Shown here in pieces: positions 1 to 9,531 of a stretch of DNA of 64,000 nt. The notes under the pieces are model-generated. The model saw only the letters and a list, made by a program, of their open reading frames with translations. It did not search any database and had not been told where the DNA came from. A program made the position numbers and the translations under genes. The stretch lies in contig QZLF01000004.1 of NCBI GenBank assembly GCA_016771945.1, forward strand, positions 62,001-126,000, written 5' to 3'. The stretch's first letter is position 1. Each line of letters begins with the position of its first letter. This DNA comes from Candidatus Leucobacter sulfamidivorax (GTDB taxonomy: Bacteria; Actinomycetota; Actinomycetes; Actinomycetales; Microbacteriaceae).

Positions 1-62
1 GCGAGCCGGCCGAGTCGGACCGGCCGGGCGAGCCGGATCAGCCGGGCGACCCCGGCGAGTAG
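1..62 (+). CDS. C-terminal tail of an upstream gene (partial)
   Basis: The window opens inside an open frame that ends with TAG at 60-62. The last 19 residues are rich in Pro, Glu and Asp (ending PDQPGDPGE), a disordered tail that does not identify the protein. The stop lies one base before the GTG of hemW, so the two genes are probably co-transcribed. lepA often sits upstream of hemW in related genomes, but nothing here proves it. Confidence 0.5.
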   Translation, partial: EPAESDRPGEPDQPGDPGE

Positions 63-63
63 C

Positions 64-1319
64 GTGCCGAGCACCCCGCCCGAGGGCGAGCCGGCGCCGG
101 CGGACGGCCTGCTCCCGGCGAGCGCGGCCGAGGGCTCCGGGGAACGCGACTTCGGCGTCTACATCCACGTGCCCTACTGCCGCGTGCGCTGCGGCTACTG
201 CGACTTCAACACCTACACCGCGAGCGAGCTGGGCGGCGGCGCGAGCCAGGCGGGCTACGCCGCGCAGCTGCGGCGCGAGCTGGCCTTCGGCGCCGACGCG
301 CTGCGGCGCTCGGGAGCGGCGGATCGCGCGGCCTCGACCGTCTTCTTCGGCGGGGGCACGCCCACGCTGCTGCCGGCCTCCGACCTCGCGGCGATGCTGG
401 CCGGGGTGCGCGAGGAGTGGGGCATCGCCCCCGGCGCCGAGGTGACGACCGAGGCCAACCCCGACTCCGTCGACGCCCGCTATCTCCGCGAGCTCGCCGA
501 GGCCGGCTTCACCCGGGTCAGCTTCGGCATGCAGTCGGCCGTGCCGCACGTGCTCGCGACGCTCGACCGCACCCATGCGCCCGAGCGGGTGCCCCTCGTC
601 GTGCGCTGGGCGCGGGAGGCCGGGCTGCAGGTGAGCCTCGACCTCATCTACGGCACGCCGGGGGAGTCGCCGGGCGACTGGCAGCGCTCGCTCGACGCCG
701 CGCTCGCCTGCGAGCCCGATCACCTCTCGGCCTACGCGCTCATCGTCGAGCCGGGAACGAAGCTGGCCGCCAGGATCCGCCGCGGGGAGGTCGCCGAGCC
801 CGACGACGATCTGCACGCCGAGATGTACGAGGCCGCCGACGCCGCGCTCGCCGCCGCGGGCCTCGAATGGTACGAGATCAGCAACTGGTCGCGCTCGCTC
901 GAGACGCGGTCGCGGCACAACCTCGCCTACTGGCGCGGGGCCGACTGGTGGGGGGCGGGTCCGGGCGCGCACAGCCACGTCGGCGGGGTGCGGTGGTGGA
1001 ACGTGAAGCACCCCCGGGCCTATGCGGATCGCATCGAGGCCGGGGCCTCGCCCGCGCTCGCGCGCGAGGTGCTGAGCGCCGAGACCCGTCGCACCGAGCG
1101 GGTGCTGCTCGAGACCCGCATCGCGGAGGGGCTGCCGATCCCGGTACTCGCCCCCGAGGAGCGGCGGGCGATCCCGGCCTCATCGCCGACGGCCTCATCG
1201 ACGGGCGGCTCGCGATCGCCGGCCCCGCCGGCCCCGCCGGCTTCGGAGACGGGCGCGTCGTGCCCACCCTGCGCGGGCGCCTGCTGGCGGACACCGTGGT
1301 GCACCGCCTACTCTCCTGA
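64..1319 (+). CDS. hemW: HemW, radical SAM heme chaperone / coproporphyrinogen III oxidase-like; frameshifted near 1176
   Basis: Radical SAM protein of the HemW family, thought to bind heme and hand it to respiratory enzymes. The 4Fe-4S motif CxxxCxxC is seen at about residues 39-46 (CRVRCGYC), followed by the glycine-rich FFGGGTPTLL SAM motif and the TEANPD segment. The start is GTG 64, one base after the previous stop. The frame is broken at 1176-1177: the C-terminal sequence GLIADGLIDGRLAIAG continues in another frame and ends at 1319. Restoring one G to the GG at 1176-1177 joins the two parts without loss. The true end at 1319 overlaps the convergent glycosyltransferase by 12 bases. Without correction the frame would read on to 1404 as nonsense. 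Confidence 0.88.
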
Positions 1320-2468
1320 CGGCACCCTCCCCGGCGTCTGCCGCGTCAGCTGCGTCTGCTTCCCCGGCGCCAGCCTCCCCGGCGCCCGCTTCCTCGGCGC
1401 ATAGACGACGAGCGCGTGGAAGAGGAAGCGCACGAAGAACGCGACCGCGAGCGAGACGATCGCGGCGAGGACGGCCGGCCAGCGCCAGCTCTCGACCATG
1501 AAGGCGAGCAGCGGGATGCGCAGCGCGGCCTCGACGTTGTTGAACGCGAAGGAGGCCGCGAAGCGCACCCAGAACCGTGCGGCGCGCTCGCGCATGTCGC
1601 GGAACACGATCCACTCGAGCAGTGCGAAGTTGCCGATGATGGTGATCTCGGCGCCGGCGATAGCGGCCCAGATGTAGTCCACGCCGAGCGCCATGAGCAG
1701 CCACATGATCCCGACGTTCACGACGGCGCCGAAGAGGCCCACGAGGGCGAACAGGGACATCTTGCCGAAGCGCAGGCGCGCGAGGTGCGCGAGGAAGGTC
1801 GCCCCCTGGCGCAGGCTCGCCTTCGACGTGCCGTGCCGGCGCTCGCCGAACTCCATCGGCACCTCGGCGATCCCGAGGTCGCTGCGCACGAGGATCTCGA
1901 GCAGGATCTTGAAGCCCCGCGGCCTGAGGGCGGAGAGGTCGAGGCGTGCGCGGTCGACGAGGAAGAATCCGGTCATCGGGTCGGTGCAGCGCCACAGCCG
2001 GAGGGGGAACATGGCCCGGGTCAGCCAGGTCGCGCCCCGGGAGAGCGCGAAGCGCGCGGCGGTGCCGAGCCCCGCGGTCCCGCCGCCGCGGAGGTAGCGG
2101 GACGCGGCGATCACGTCGGCCCCGCCCTGCTCGTGCCGCTCGATGAGTTCGGGCAGCAGCTCGGGCGGGTGCTGCAGGTCGCCGTCCATGACGATGCACA
2201 CCTCGTGGCGCGCCTCCGCGAGCCCGCGCACGACCGCGCCGCCGAGGCCCCCGGTGTTGGCCTCGCGATGGATGACCCGGACCGGGATCCCGGCCTCGGC
2301 CGCGACCCGGGCGACCTCCTGCTCCGTGCCGTCCGTGCTGTCGTCGACGAAGAGGATCTCGGCCTCGCGCCCCTCGAGCGCGGCCTCGGCTCGGGCCACG
2401 AGCTCGGCCACGTCTCCGCGCTCGTTGAAGGTCGGCACGATCAGGGTGACGGGGACGGGGGGCGGCAC
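1308..2468 (-). CDS. GT2 polyprenol-phosphate sugar transferase with C-terminal GtrA membrane domain
   Basis: The N-terminal half is a dolichol-phosphate mannosyltransferase-like GT2 domain (LIVPTFNERGD start, VDDSTDGT, MDGDLQHPPE with the DxD metal site, GFKILLEIL). The C-terminal half is a GtrA domain with about four membrane segments. Such proteins load a sugar on a lipid carrier and are linked to cell-wall or membrane glycan decoration. I chose GTG 2468 because the GT2 fold begins four residues later. The open frame continues upstream, but only through a palindromic repeat element (2479-2644), so that extension is not credible. The gene is convergent with hemW and divergent from hrcA. The repeat sits 11 bases before the start and may supply or disrupt its promoter. 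Confidence 0.85.
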   Translation of the reverse strand: MPPPVPVTLIVPTFNERGDVAELVARAEAALEGREAEILFVDDSTDGTEQEVARVAAEAGIPVRVIHREANTGGLGGAVVRGLAEARHEVCIVMDGDLQHPPELLPELIERHEQGGADVIAASRYLRGGGTAGLGTAARFALSRGATWLTRAMFPLRLWRCTDPMTGFFLVDRARLDLSALRPRGFKILLEILVRSDLGIAEVPMEFGERRHGTSKASLRQGATFLAHLARLRFGKMSLFALVGLFGAVVNVGIMWLLMALGVDYIWAAIAGAEITIIGNFALLEWIVFRDMRERAARFWVRFAASFAFNNVEAALRIPLLAFMVESWRWPAVLAAIVSLAVAFFVRFLFHALVVYAPRKRAPGRLAPGKQTQLTRQTPGRVPSGE

Positions 2469-2478
2469 TCCACCGAGC

Positions 2479-2644
2479 CTAGGGTGTGTCTCCCGAATCC
2501 GCACGCGCTGCGGTGCCCGTGAGACCCGCGCTTGCCGCGTTGTCATCGTCGGCTTTGCCACCAGCAAAGCCTCCTCTTCCGCCTTGCAATCACGATTCTC
2601 ACGGGCATCCTCGCTTGCGCACGGATTCGGGAGACACACCCTAG
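2479..2644. mobile_element. 166-bp palindromic MITE-like element with CTAG ends
   Basis: The stretch begins CTAGGGTGTGTCTCCCGAAT and ends with its reverse complement, ATTCGGGAGACACACCCTAG. The symmetry continues inward with mismatches: TGCCCGTGAGA at about 2514 pairs with TCTCACGGGCA at about 2597, and there is a perfect central hairpin at 2551-2571 (GGCTTTGC / GCAAAGCC). The centre of the hairpin is the centre of the whole element. CTAG or the inner TA may be a target duplication, as made by some IS5-group elements. It encodes no protein and fits a non-autonomous miniature inverted-repeat element inserted between divergent genes. The transposase family is inference. Confidence 0.65.
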
Positions 2645-2694
2645 CCGGAGCGCGCCCAGCGGGGCTCAGCCTCGCGGGTCCGCGCTGCGTTAGA

Positions 2695-2721
2695 CTGGCA
2701 CTCGGAGCCGATGAGTGCCAG
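2695..2721 (+). promoter_or_regulatory. CIRCE operator (HrcA-binding) of hrcA-dnaJ
   Basis: The inverted repeat CTGGCACTC - 9 bases - GAGTGCCAG matches the CIRCE consensus TTAGCACTC-N9-GAGTGCTAA in its core and exact spacer length. A -10-like TAGACT (2691-2696) overlaps its left edge and the hrcA start lies 15 bases downstream. HrcA bound here should block transcription of its own operon, the usual autoregulated heat-shock control. Confidence 0.9.
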
Positions 2722-2736
2722 GCGGGAGGTTGCGCG

Positions 2737-3783
2737 GTGTCGACGGATCGGGTGAGCGAGCGCGGGCTCGAGGTGCTGCGCGCCATCGTGAGCGACTACG
2801 TGGCCTCGAACGAGCCCGTCGGCAGCAAGGCGATCGTCGAGCGGCACCGCTTCGGCGTGTCGGCGGCGACTATCCGCAACGACATGTCGCTGCTCGAGGA
2901 GGAGGAGCTCATCGTCGCGCCCCACACCTCCTCGGGGCGCGTGCCCACCGACAAGGGCTACCGGCTCTACGTCGACACGCTCGCGCGGGTGCGCCCGCTC
3001 TCGAGCGCCCAGCGCGTCGCCATCGAGCGATTCCTCGGCGAGTCGGCCGACCTCGACGACGTGCTCGCCCGCACCGTCCGGCTGCTCGCCCAGCTCACGA
3101 ACCAGGTGGCGGTGGTGCAGTACCCCTCCCTCGCCCGCACCCAGGTGCGCCACATCGAGCTCGTCGCCGTCGGCGAGGACCGGGTGCTGTGCGTGCTGAT
3201 CCTGGGCACCGGGGTCGTGGAGCAGCAGGTGGCGAGCCTGCCCGCGGCCCGCGTGACCGAGGCCTGGGTGCACGGGCTGCGCGACCGCCTGGCCGTCGAT
3301 GTCGTGGGCGCCGGGCTCGAGGACGCGGTGTCGCGGGTGCAGCACCTCAAGGACACCCTCGACGAGTGGGCCGCCGCGGGCGAGACCGCGCTGGTCGGCC
3401 GCGTGCTCGACGTGGTGCTCTCGCAGCTGCAGGCGAACCGCAGCGAGCGGATCACGATCGCCGGCACCGCCAACCTCTCGCGGCCGATGGACTTCGCGAG
3501 CAGCCTTCCGGCCGTGCTCGAGGCGATCGAGGAGCAGGTGACCATCCTGCGGCTCTTCGGCGAGCTCACGCGGGACGGCCGGGAGGTCTCGGCCTCGATC
3601 GGGCGGGAGAACGAGCCCTACGGCATCTCGGGCACCTCGGTCATCGCCTCCAGCTACGAGAGCGGCGGCAGCGCGCCGAGCGGCCTCGGCGTGCTGGGGC
3701 CGACGCGGATGGACTACGCCTCGAACATCGCCGCCGTGCGCGCGGTCGCGAGGTACCTGAGCGGGGTGCTCGGCGAGGAATAG
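2737..3783 (+). CDS. hrcA: HrcA heat-inducible transcription repressor
   Basis: 348 residues. The N-terminal winged helix reads [26 protein letters not shown]...[19 protein letters not shown] followed by the conserved [18 protein letters not shown]. This is the typical HrcA DNA-binding start, and the rest matches the GAF-like HrcA domain. GTG 2737 is chosen for its GGGAGG ribosome site at 2724-2729. HrcA binds CIRCE operators and one lies just upstream. dnaJ follows after 56 bases. Confidence 0.96.
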   Translation: MSTDRVSERGLEVLRAIVSDYVASNEPVGSKAIVERHRFGVSAATIRNDMSLLEEEELIVAPHTSSGRVPTDKGYRLYVDTLARVRPLSSAQRVAIERFLGESADLDDVLARTVRLLAQLTNQVAVVQYPSLARTQVRHIELVAVGEDRVLCVLILGTGVVEQQVASLPAARVTEAWVHGLRDRLAVDVVGAGLEDAVSRVQHLKDTLDEWAAAGETALVGRVLDVVLSQLQANRSERITIAGTANLSRPMDFASSLPAVLEAIEEQVTILRLFGELTRDGREVSASIGRENEPYGISGTSVIASSYESGGSAPSGLGVLGPTRMDYASNIAAVRAVARYLSGVLGEE

Positions 3784-3839
3784 CCGCGGCACCGATCGAC
3801 TTATCCACGAGCAGAACGAAACGACGAGAGGCGGCCCGG

Positions 3840-4937
3840 GTGGCGGACCACTACGAGACACTCGGGGTGTCGCGCGATGCGACGCCCGATGAGATCAAGA
3901 AGGCGTACCGCCGGCTTGCGCGGGAGCTGCACCCCGATGTGAACCCCAGCGAGGAGGCCGCTGAGCGCTTCAAGGACGTCACCCACGCCTACGACGTGCT
4001 GAGCGATCCGAACGAGCGGCAGCGCTACGACCTGGGCGGCGGCCCGGGCGGGGCGGGCGGCTTCGGCGACATCTTCGAGACCTTCTTCGGCGGCTTCGGC
4101 GCCGGGCAGCGGGGTCCCCGCTCGCGCGCCGAGCGCGGCGACGACGCCATGATCCGCGTCGACGTCGAGCTGCGCGACGTGATCTTCGGCGCGCAGCGCG
4201 AGGTCACGATCAACACGGCGGTGCTCTGCGGCACGTGCCAGGGCTCGTGCTGCCAGCCCGGCACGACCCCGGTCGTGTGCGACATCTGCCGCGGCACGGG
4301 GCAGGTGCAGCGCCAGGTGCGCTCGCTCTTCGGCAACGTGGTCACGGCGCACCCCTGCGGCAGCTGCCAGGGCTACGGCAGCGTGATCGAGCATCCCTGC
4401 GTCGAGTGCGGCGGCAAGGGCCGGGTGCGCGAGCGGCGCACCCTGAACCTCGACATCCCCTCCGGCATCGATACCGGCACCCGGCTGCAGATGCGCGGCG
4501 GGGGAGAGGTGGGGCCGGCGGGCGGCCCGAACGGCGACCTCTTCATCGAGTTCCGGGTGATGCACCACGACGTGTTCAGCCGGGAGGACAACGACCTGCT
4601 GGCGACGCTGCGGGTGAGCATGACCGACGCGATCCTCGGCGCCGAGGCGACGATCGACTGCCTCGACGGCCCGGCCACGGTCGAGGTGCCCGCGGGCGCG
4701 CAGTCGGGCGACGTGATCGTCCTGCGCGGCCGCGGCATCCAGGGACTGCGCTCCACGATGCGCGGCGACCTGAAGGTCGCTGTGCAGGTGGCGACTCCGA
4801 CGAAGCTCTCGAACCGCGAGAAGGACCTGGTGCGCCAGATCGCCGCGCTGCGGAACGACGAGGCCCCCTCGCTCGGAGAGTTCCAGCAGGGCTTCTTCGG
4901 CAAGATCCGCGATCGCTTCTTCCGCGCCGGCTCCTGA
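3840..4937 (+). CDS. dnaJ: DnaJ co-chaperone
   Basis: 365 residues, the DnaJ paralogue that sits behind hrcA in actinobacteria. It has a J domain (residues 1-65, HPD in ELHPDVN), a Gly/Phe-rich linker, a four-repeat zinc-binding domain and two C-terminal substrate-binding domains. The repeats are [24 protein letters not shown] and CVECGGKG; in the first, the usual last Gly is Cys. It stimulates the DnaK ATPase and delivers unfolded clients. Start is GTG 3840. CIRCE/HrcA control is expected through read-through from hrcA. Confidence 0.95.
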   Translation: MADHYETLGVSRDATPDEIKKAYRRLARELHPDVNPSEEAAERFKDVTHAYDVLSDPNERQRYDLGGGPGGAGGFGDIFETFFGGFGAGQRGPRSRAERGDDAMIRVDVELRDVIFGAQREVTINTAVLCGTCQGSCCQPGTTPVVCDICRGTGQVQRQVRSLFGNVVTAHPCGSCQGYGSVIEHPCVECGGKGRVRERRTLNLDIPSGIDTGTRLQMRGGGEVGPAGGPNGDLFIEFRVMHHDVFSREDNDLLATLRVSMTDAILGAEATIDCLDGPATVEVPAGAQSGDVIVLRGRGIQGLRSTMRGDLKVAVQVATPTKLSNREKDLVRQIAALRNDEAPSLGEFQQGFFGKIRDRFFRAGS

Positions 4938-4950
4938 TCGGAGGCCCGTC

Positions 4951-5724
4951 GTGGCGAACCTGTACTACCGCGAGGACCTGCCGGCCTCGGCCTTCGAGGT
5001 CGGCGCGACGGTCGAGGTGACCGGCGAGGAGGCCCGGCACGCGGTGCGCGTGGCGCGTCTGCGCGTCGGCGAGCGGATCATGGTGGGCGACGGCGCCGGT
5101 GCGATCGGCATCGGCGAGGTGACCGCGGCGGATCGGGACCGCTTCGCGGTCCGTCTGACCGAGGCGCGCAGGGATCCCGTTCCCGCCCGCCCGCTCGTCC
5201 TCGTGCAGGCGCTCGCCAAGGGCGACCGCGACGAGCGCGCGGTCGAGCAGGCGACGGAGTTCGGCGTGGATCTCGTCATGCCCTGGCAGGCGGCGCGCTC
5301 CGTGTCGCGCTGGGACGGCGCCGACAAGGCGGCCAGGGGCGCGAAGAAGTGGCGGCGCATCGCACGCGAGGCGTCGAAGCAGGCGCTGCGCTCGCGGGCG
5401 CCGGTCGTGACGCCCCCGGTCTCGCTCGACGAGGTGCGCGGGTTCGCCCGTGCCGGGGCCGAGGTGCTCGTGCTCCACCCCGCGGGTGCGGATGCGCTCA
5501 GCGACTACACGCCCTCGCCCGTCCGCTCGGACGCGGTCCCCGGCGATCCCGTCGGAGGAGTGCTCGTCGTCGTCGGGCCGGAGGGCGGCATCGACGACGC
5601 CGAGCTCGAGGCGCTCGCCGCCGCCGGAGCGCGCGTGCTGCGCCTCGGCGAGACCGTGCTGCGCACCTCGTCGGCCGGCCCCGCGGCCCTCGCGGTGCTC
5701 AACGTGGCGCTCGGAAGGTGGTAG
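4951..5724 (+). CDS. rsmE: RsmE, 16S rRNA (uracil1498-N3)-methyltransferase
   Basis: 257 residues. It shows the N-terminal PUA-like part (GEEARHAVRVARLRVGE), the middle QALAKGDRDERAVEQATEFGV segment and the C-terminal SPOUT knot (VVVGPEGGIDDAELEAL...LGETVLRTSSA). The family methylates U1498 of 16S rRNA using SAM. GTG 4951 lies 13 bases after dnaJ. In relatives a HIT gene follows directly; here a large unknown gene stands between. Confidence 0.95.
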   Translation: MANLYYREDLPASAFEVGATVEVTGEEARHAVRVARLRVGERIMVGDGAGAIGIGEVTAADRDRFAVRLTEARRDPVPARPLVLVQALAKGDRDERAVEQATEFGVDLVMPWQAARSVSRWDGADKAARGAKKWRRIAREASKQALRSRAPVVTPPVSLDEVRGFARAGAEVLVLHPAGADALSDYTPSPVRSDAVPGDPVGGVLVVVGPEGGIDDAELEALAAAGARVLRLGETVLRTSSAGPAALAVLNVALGRW

Positions 5725-5727
5725 GCG

Positions 5728-7740
5728 ATGTCGGACAAGACCGAGATGCTCAAGGTGCTGCGGAAGCTGCCCGACATCCTGTTCGTCGAGCCGAGCGCGC
5801 AGCTCGTCACGCAGGATGAGCTGCACGATCGGGCCCGCGAGCTCCTGCAGCAGCGGAGCCTGCCCGCCGACCACCCGTACGTCGGCTGGCACAGGCAGGC
5901 GAACGGCTTCGACGCCAAGGGCGGGCTGCGCTCCGTGCAGCGCATCTACTTCGGCGGAGACCACGAGATCGTCCGCCGGGCGCTCTCGGCGCTCGAGGAC
6001 GGCGGCTTCGCGGTGCTCGGGGGGAGGAGCTCCCAGGAGGCCTTCGCAGTGCGGCGCGATGCCCGACCGGAGGGGATTGGCGCAGAGGGAATCGACGCAG
6101 AGCAGCTCGAGGCGTGGCGCATACGGCTCGCGGTGCTCGGCGACGAGCTCCGGGCGCCGCTGCGCGAGGGCGAGGCCGCGCGTCTGCACGAGCTCGTGGC
6201 AGGGATTCCCGCGGCGCCGCCGCTGCGCGAGCTGCTCGTGCCGGCGCTCCGCGCGCTCCGGCTGCGCGACGAGCTGAGCGCCGCCGATCTCGAGACGGCC
6301 CTCGCGCCGGAGCAGCTGGCAGGGCTCGGCCAGGAGACCTCGCCGCTCGTCGTGCACGCGCTGCAGCACGGCCATCCGCTCGCTCGTAGCGCGGTCGCGG
6401 CACTCGCCGCCGACGGCAGGGCCGACGGGCCGATGCTGATGGCGTGGGGCGGTCCGGAGGCGCTCGAGGCCGCGCGCGCCCACGCGCTGCGGAACCCGCG
6501 GCACATCCCCCGGGAGTACCTTGCCCTGGTCTCGGCGAGCGGAGCCGACGCGGTGGCGGCGGGCGTCGCCCTCGCGGAGGAGATCCGGAACGACCATCCC
6601 GACGACGACGCCGTCGCCGATCAGGTGGTGATCGCGCTCGTCGAGCAGTTCGGCGGCGGCTCGGTCCGCGAGCGGCTGCAGCTGGTGCGCGATCCGCGTG
6701 TGCCGCTCCGGCTGCGGCTCCGCGCGGTCGAGAGCGGCTCGGGGCGGCCGTGCGACCCCGGGGAGCAGACCGCCTTCCAGACCCATCGCCCCGGCGTCGG
6801 AGTGACCGCGGACGAGCTGGCCGCCTGGCTCGATGCCACCGATGCGGTGCGCCGCGAATGCGGCCTGCCGCCGAGCCCGGGGTACGACATCTCGGACCGC
6901 AGAGCGCAGCAGCGGGCGGTCGAGCTGCGCGAGTTCATGCTCGCCCGCCACCGCGACGGCATGCTCACGGCGCTGCGCCGGGACGATCTCGATGAGCCCG
7001 CCCTCGCGGTGCTGCTCGAACTGCTCTACCCGGCGGGTCTGCTCTCCGCGGACGTGCTCGACCCGCTGACGGTCGACTGGCAGGAGCGCTTCTTCGTCGA
7101 GCCCGACACGTACACGCCCGCGCCCCCGGCCGTGGTCACGCTGGCCGTGGCCTGCTCCACCGCGGGGCACCCGAGGGCCCGCGAGATCGTGGACACCGTG
7201 GTGGGCGACACCCGCCGGTGGACGGAGCCGCTGCGCCTTCTCCTCACGGGCGGCCTGAACTGGGGGGCGGAGGCCGACCGGCGGGCGGCCGGCGAGCTGA
7301 TCGAGATCGCCCACAGCGGGAGCGCGAGGGTCGCCTCGGGCCGAGAGGCCCGGTTCGCGCTGAGCCTCGTCACCGCGAGGCTCCGCGGCATCGATCCGGT
7401 GCGCGCCGCGTGCCAGCTGTCGGCGGAGGCGCCGGGGTCGCCGCGGTACATCGCCCTCGGGTTCGCGGGCGCGGCCATCGCGCTCGCGGAGGGCGGCAGC
7501 GGGCTCCGGGCGCACTCCTTCGAAGAGCTGTCGCCGCGGGCGCTGAGGGCCGCCGTCGCCCTCGCGGAGGACGAGAGCCTGCCGCTCGCAGCGCGTCGCA
7601 ACCTCCTGTACCACGCTGCGCAGTCGAACCTGCTCGACCATCCGCTCGAGCGCGCCTACGCGACGCTCCCCGCGGACGAGGTCGCGGCGCTGCGGCAGAG
7701 GCTCGAGGCTCTGACGCTCGGCCCGCTGTCGGTAGACTGA
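5728..7740 (+). CDS. Large uncharacterised protein between rsmE and the HIT gene
   Basis: 670 residues, start ATG 5728 three bases after the rsmE stop, with normal codon use for the window. I do not recognise a family. There is no signal peptide, membrane segment or nucleotide-binding motif. The sequence is mostly Leu/Ala-rich amphipathic helix pairs, such as PLARSAVAALAADG and ALAVLLELLYPAG, which suggests an alpha-helical repeat scaffold. The first 90 residues (DELHDRARELL...VGWHRQANGFDAKGGLRSVQRIYFGGD) look like a separate domain. The stop overlaps the following gene, so it is part of the operon. Confidence 0.85.
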   Translation: MSDKTEMLKVLRKLPDILFVEPSAQLVTQDELHDRARELLQQRSLPADHPYVGWHRQANGFDAKGGLRSVQRIYFGGDHEIVRRALSALEDGGFAVLGGRSSQEAFAVRRDARPEGIGAEGIDAEQLEAWRIRLAVLGDELRAPLREGEAARLHELVAGIPAAPPLRELLVPALRALRLRDELSAADLETALAPEQLAGLGQETSPLVVHALQHGHPLARSAVAALAADGRADGPMLMAWGGPEALEAARAHALRNPRHIPREYLALVSASGADAVAAGVALAEEIRNDHPDDDAVADQVVIALVEQFGGGSVRERLQLVRDPRVPLRLRLRAVESGSGRPCDPGEQTAFQTHRPGVGVTADELAAWLDATDAVRRECGLPPSPGYDISDRRAQQRAVELREFMLARHRDGMLTALRRDDLDEPALAVLLELLYPAGLLSADVLDPLTVDWQERFFVEPDTYTPAPPAVVTLAVACSTAGHPRAREIVDTVVGDTRRWTEPLRLLLTGGLNWGAEADRRAAGELIEIAHSGSARVASGREARFALSLVTARLRGIDPVRAACQLSAEAPGSPRYIALGFAGAAIALAEGGSGLRAHSFEELSPRALRAAVALAEDESLPLAARRNLLYHAAQSNLLDHPLERAYATLPADEVAALRQRLEALTLGPLSVD

Positions 7741-7745
7741 TGCGC

Positions 7746-8087
7746 ATGGCAGCAGACACCATCTTCGGCAAGATCGTCGCGGGGGAGATCCCCGTGGAGA
7801 AGCTCGCCGAGACCGAGCGAGTGATCGCCTTCCCCGACATCGCGCCGCAGGCCCCCGTGCACATCCTCGTGATCCCGAAGACCACCGAGTACGCCGACGT
7901 CACCGAGCTCGCGGCAGGCGACCCCGGTCTGCTCGCGGAGATGGTGGAGGTCGCGAAGCGCCTCGCCGACGAGCACGCGGACGGGGACTACCGCCTCATC
8001 TTCAACAACGGCGCGAACGCCGGCCAGACGGTCTTCCACGTGCACGCGCACGTGCTCGCCGGGGGCCTCACGGAGGGCTCGCTCTAG
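7746..8087 (+). CDS. HIT-family (histidine triad) nucleotide-binding protein
   Basis: 113 residues with the HIT signature near the C-terminus (QTVFHVHAHVL; His-x-His-x-His) and the family start TIFGKIVAGEIP. HINT-type proteins hydrolyse nucleoside phosphoramidates and adenylated small molecules. ATG 7746 is preferred; an in-frame ATG at 7740 overlaps the preceding stop and would add two residues. Its own stop overlaps the phoH start by one base. Confidence 0.93.
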   Translation: MAADTIFGKIVAGEIPVEKLAETERVIAFPDIAPQAPVHILVIPKTTEYADVTELAAGDPGLLAEMVEVAKRLADEHADGDYRLIFNNGANAGQTVFHVHAHVLAGGLTEGSL

Positions 8088-9073
8088 TGCCGGAAGCCCA
8101 GCCGGAGCTCCGGCGCACCGTGCTGCTCACGGGCGTGGACCTCGCGCAGTTCCTCGGGCACCGGGACCAGCTGATCGCCGATCTCGAGCAGCAGCACCCC
8201 GACGTCGAGTTCCACGCGCGCGACCACGTGCTGACGCTCGCCGGCCCCGCCGAGGAGGTGCGCGCGGCCGAGCAGGTCGTGGCCGAGGTGCTCGAGGTGG
8301 CGCGGCGCAGCGGCGCGGTGAACCGGCACGACGTGCGCGAGGCCACCCGGATGGTCTCCCGCGGCGACGGCCCGACCGCGGCGCAGGTGCTGAGCGAGCC
8401 GATCCTCACCGTGCGCGGGCACGCGATCCGCGCGCAGACCCGCGGCCAGCGCGCCTACATCGACGGCATCGACGCGAACACGGTGACGTTCGGAATCGGC
8501 CCCGCCGGCACCGGCAAGACCTATCTCGCCATGGCGAAGGCCGTGCAGGCGCTGTCGCGGCGCGAGGTCGCGAAGATCATCCTCACCCGTCCGGCGGTGG
8601 AGGCGGGCGAGCGCCTCGGCTACCTGCCGGGCACGCTCGAGGACAAGATCGACCCCTACCTGCGGCCCCTCTTCGACGCCGTGGGCTCGATGATGGAGGC
8701 CGAGGCGGTGCCGAAGCTGCTCGCGAGCGGCACGATCGAGGTGGCCCCGCTCGCCTACATGCGCGGGCGCACGCTCAACGAGTCGTTCGTGATCCTCGAC
8801 GAGGCCCAGAACACCACGCCCGAGCAGATGAAGATGTTCCTCACCCGCCTCGGCTACGGGTCGAAGATGGTGGTGACGGGCGACATCACGCAGATGGACC
8901 TGCCGCAGGCTCAGAGCGGGCTGCGCGTCGTGAACCGCATCCTGCGCGGGGTAGAGGACATCCACTTCGCCGAGCTCACGGCCGACGACATCGTGCGGCA
9001 CAGCCTCGTCGGGCGGATCGTTGACGCGTACTCGGCGTACGAGGAGAAGAAGCACGCGGGGGAGAGCGCATGA
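8087..9073 (+). CDS. phoH: PhoH-like ATPase (YbeZ)
   Basis: 328 residues. An N-terminal KH-like part is followed by a PhoH ATPase with Walker A GPAGTGKT, the [17 protein letters not shown] motif, Walker [23 protein letters not shown] and [11 protein letters not shown]. PhoH/YbeZ works with the endonuclease YbeY in rRNA maturation and RNA quality control, and ybeY follows with a 4-base overlap. GTG 8087 lies inside the TAG of the HIT gene, showing tight coupling. Confidence 0.95.
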   Translation: MPEAQPELRRTVLLTGVDLAQFLGHRDQLIADLEQQHPDVEFHARDHVLTLAGPAEEVRAAEQVVAEVLEVARRSGAVNRHDVREATRMVSRGDGPTAAQVLSEPILTVRGHAIRAQTRGQRAYIDGIDANTVTFGIGPAGTGKTYLAMAKAVQALSRREVAKIILTRPAVEAGERLGYLPGTLEDKIDPYLRPLFDAVGSMMEAEAVPKLLASGTIEVAPLAYMRGRTLNESFVILDEAQNTTPEQMKMFLTRLGYGSKMVVTGDITQMDLPQAQSGLRVVNRILRGVEDIHFAELTADDIVRHSLVGRIVDAYSAYEEKKHAGESA

Positions 9074-9531
9074 GCGTCGAGATCAATAACGAATCGGGCA
9101 TCGTCGCCGACGAGCCGGGGCTGCAGCGGCTCGCGGCCTTCGTGCTCGAGAGTCTGCACGTGCATCCGCAGACGGAGCTCGGGATCTCCCTCGTCGACGA
9201 GTCGGCGATCGAGCAGCTGCATCTGCAGTGGATGGACGAGCCCGGCCCCACCGACGTGCTGAGCTTCCCGATGGACGAGCTGCGTCCCGGCCGCGTCGAC
9301 CAGCAGACGCCGGCGGGGCTCCTCGGCGACGTCGTGATCTGCCCGCAGGTGGCCGAGCTGCAGGCCGAGGCCGCCGGGCACGACGCCGCGACCGAGATCC
9401 GCGTGCTGCTCGTGCACGGCATGCTGCACCTGCTCGGCTTCGACCACGCGGCGCCGGACGAGGAGGCCGAGATGTTCGGCCTGCAGCGGGACCTGCTGCT
9501 GGCGTTCTCGGCCCGAGAACGCGGACGATGA
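9070..9531 (+). CDS. ybeY: YbeY endoribonuclease (rRNA maturation factor)
   Basis: 153 residues ending with the metal site HGMLHLLGFDH, plus PTDVLSFPMDE upstream, both diagnostic of YbeY. It is a zinc-dependent single-strand RNase needed for 16S rRNA 3'-end processing and 70S quality control. ATG overlaps the phoH stop as ATGA, and its TGA overlaps the next ATG in the same way. Confidence 0.95.
   Translation: MSVEINNESGIVADEPGLQRLAAFVLESLHVHPQTELGISLVDESAIEQLHLQWMDEPGPTDVLSFPMDELRPGRVDQQTPAGLLGDVVICPQVAELQAEAAGHDAATEIRVLLVHGMLHLLGFDHAAPDEEAEMFGLQRDLLLAFSARERGR

Noticed and set aside
1320-1404. Tail of the uncorrected hemW frame
   Set aside because: Out-of-frame product after the indel at 1176; it overlaps the opposite-strand glycosyltransferase and lacks family similarity.
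2469-2786. N-terminal extension of about 105 residues on the glycosyltransferase frame
   Set aside because: It runs through the palindromic element and the CIRCE operator; protein similarity starts only at the GTG of 2468.
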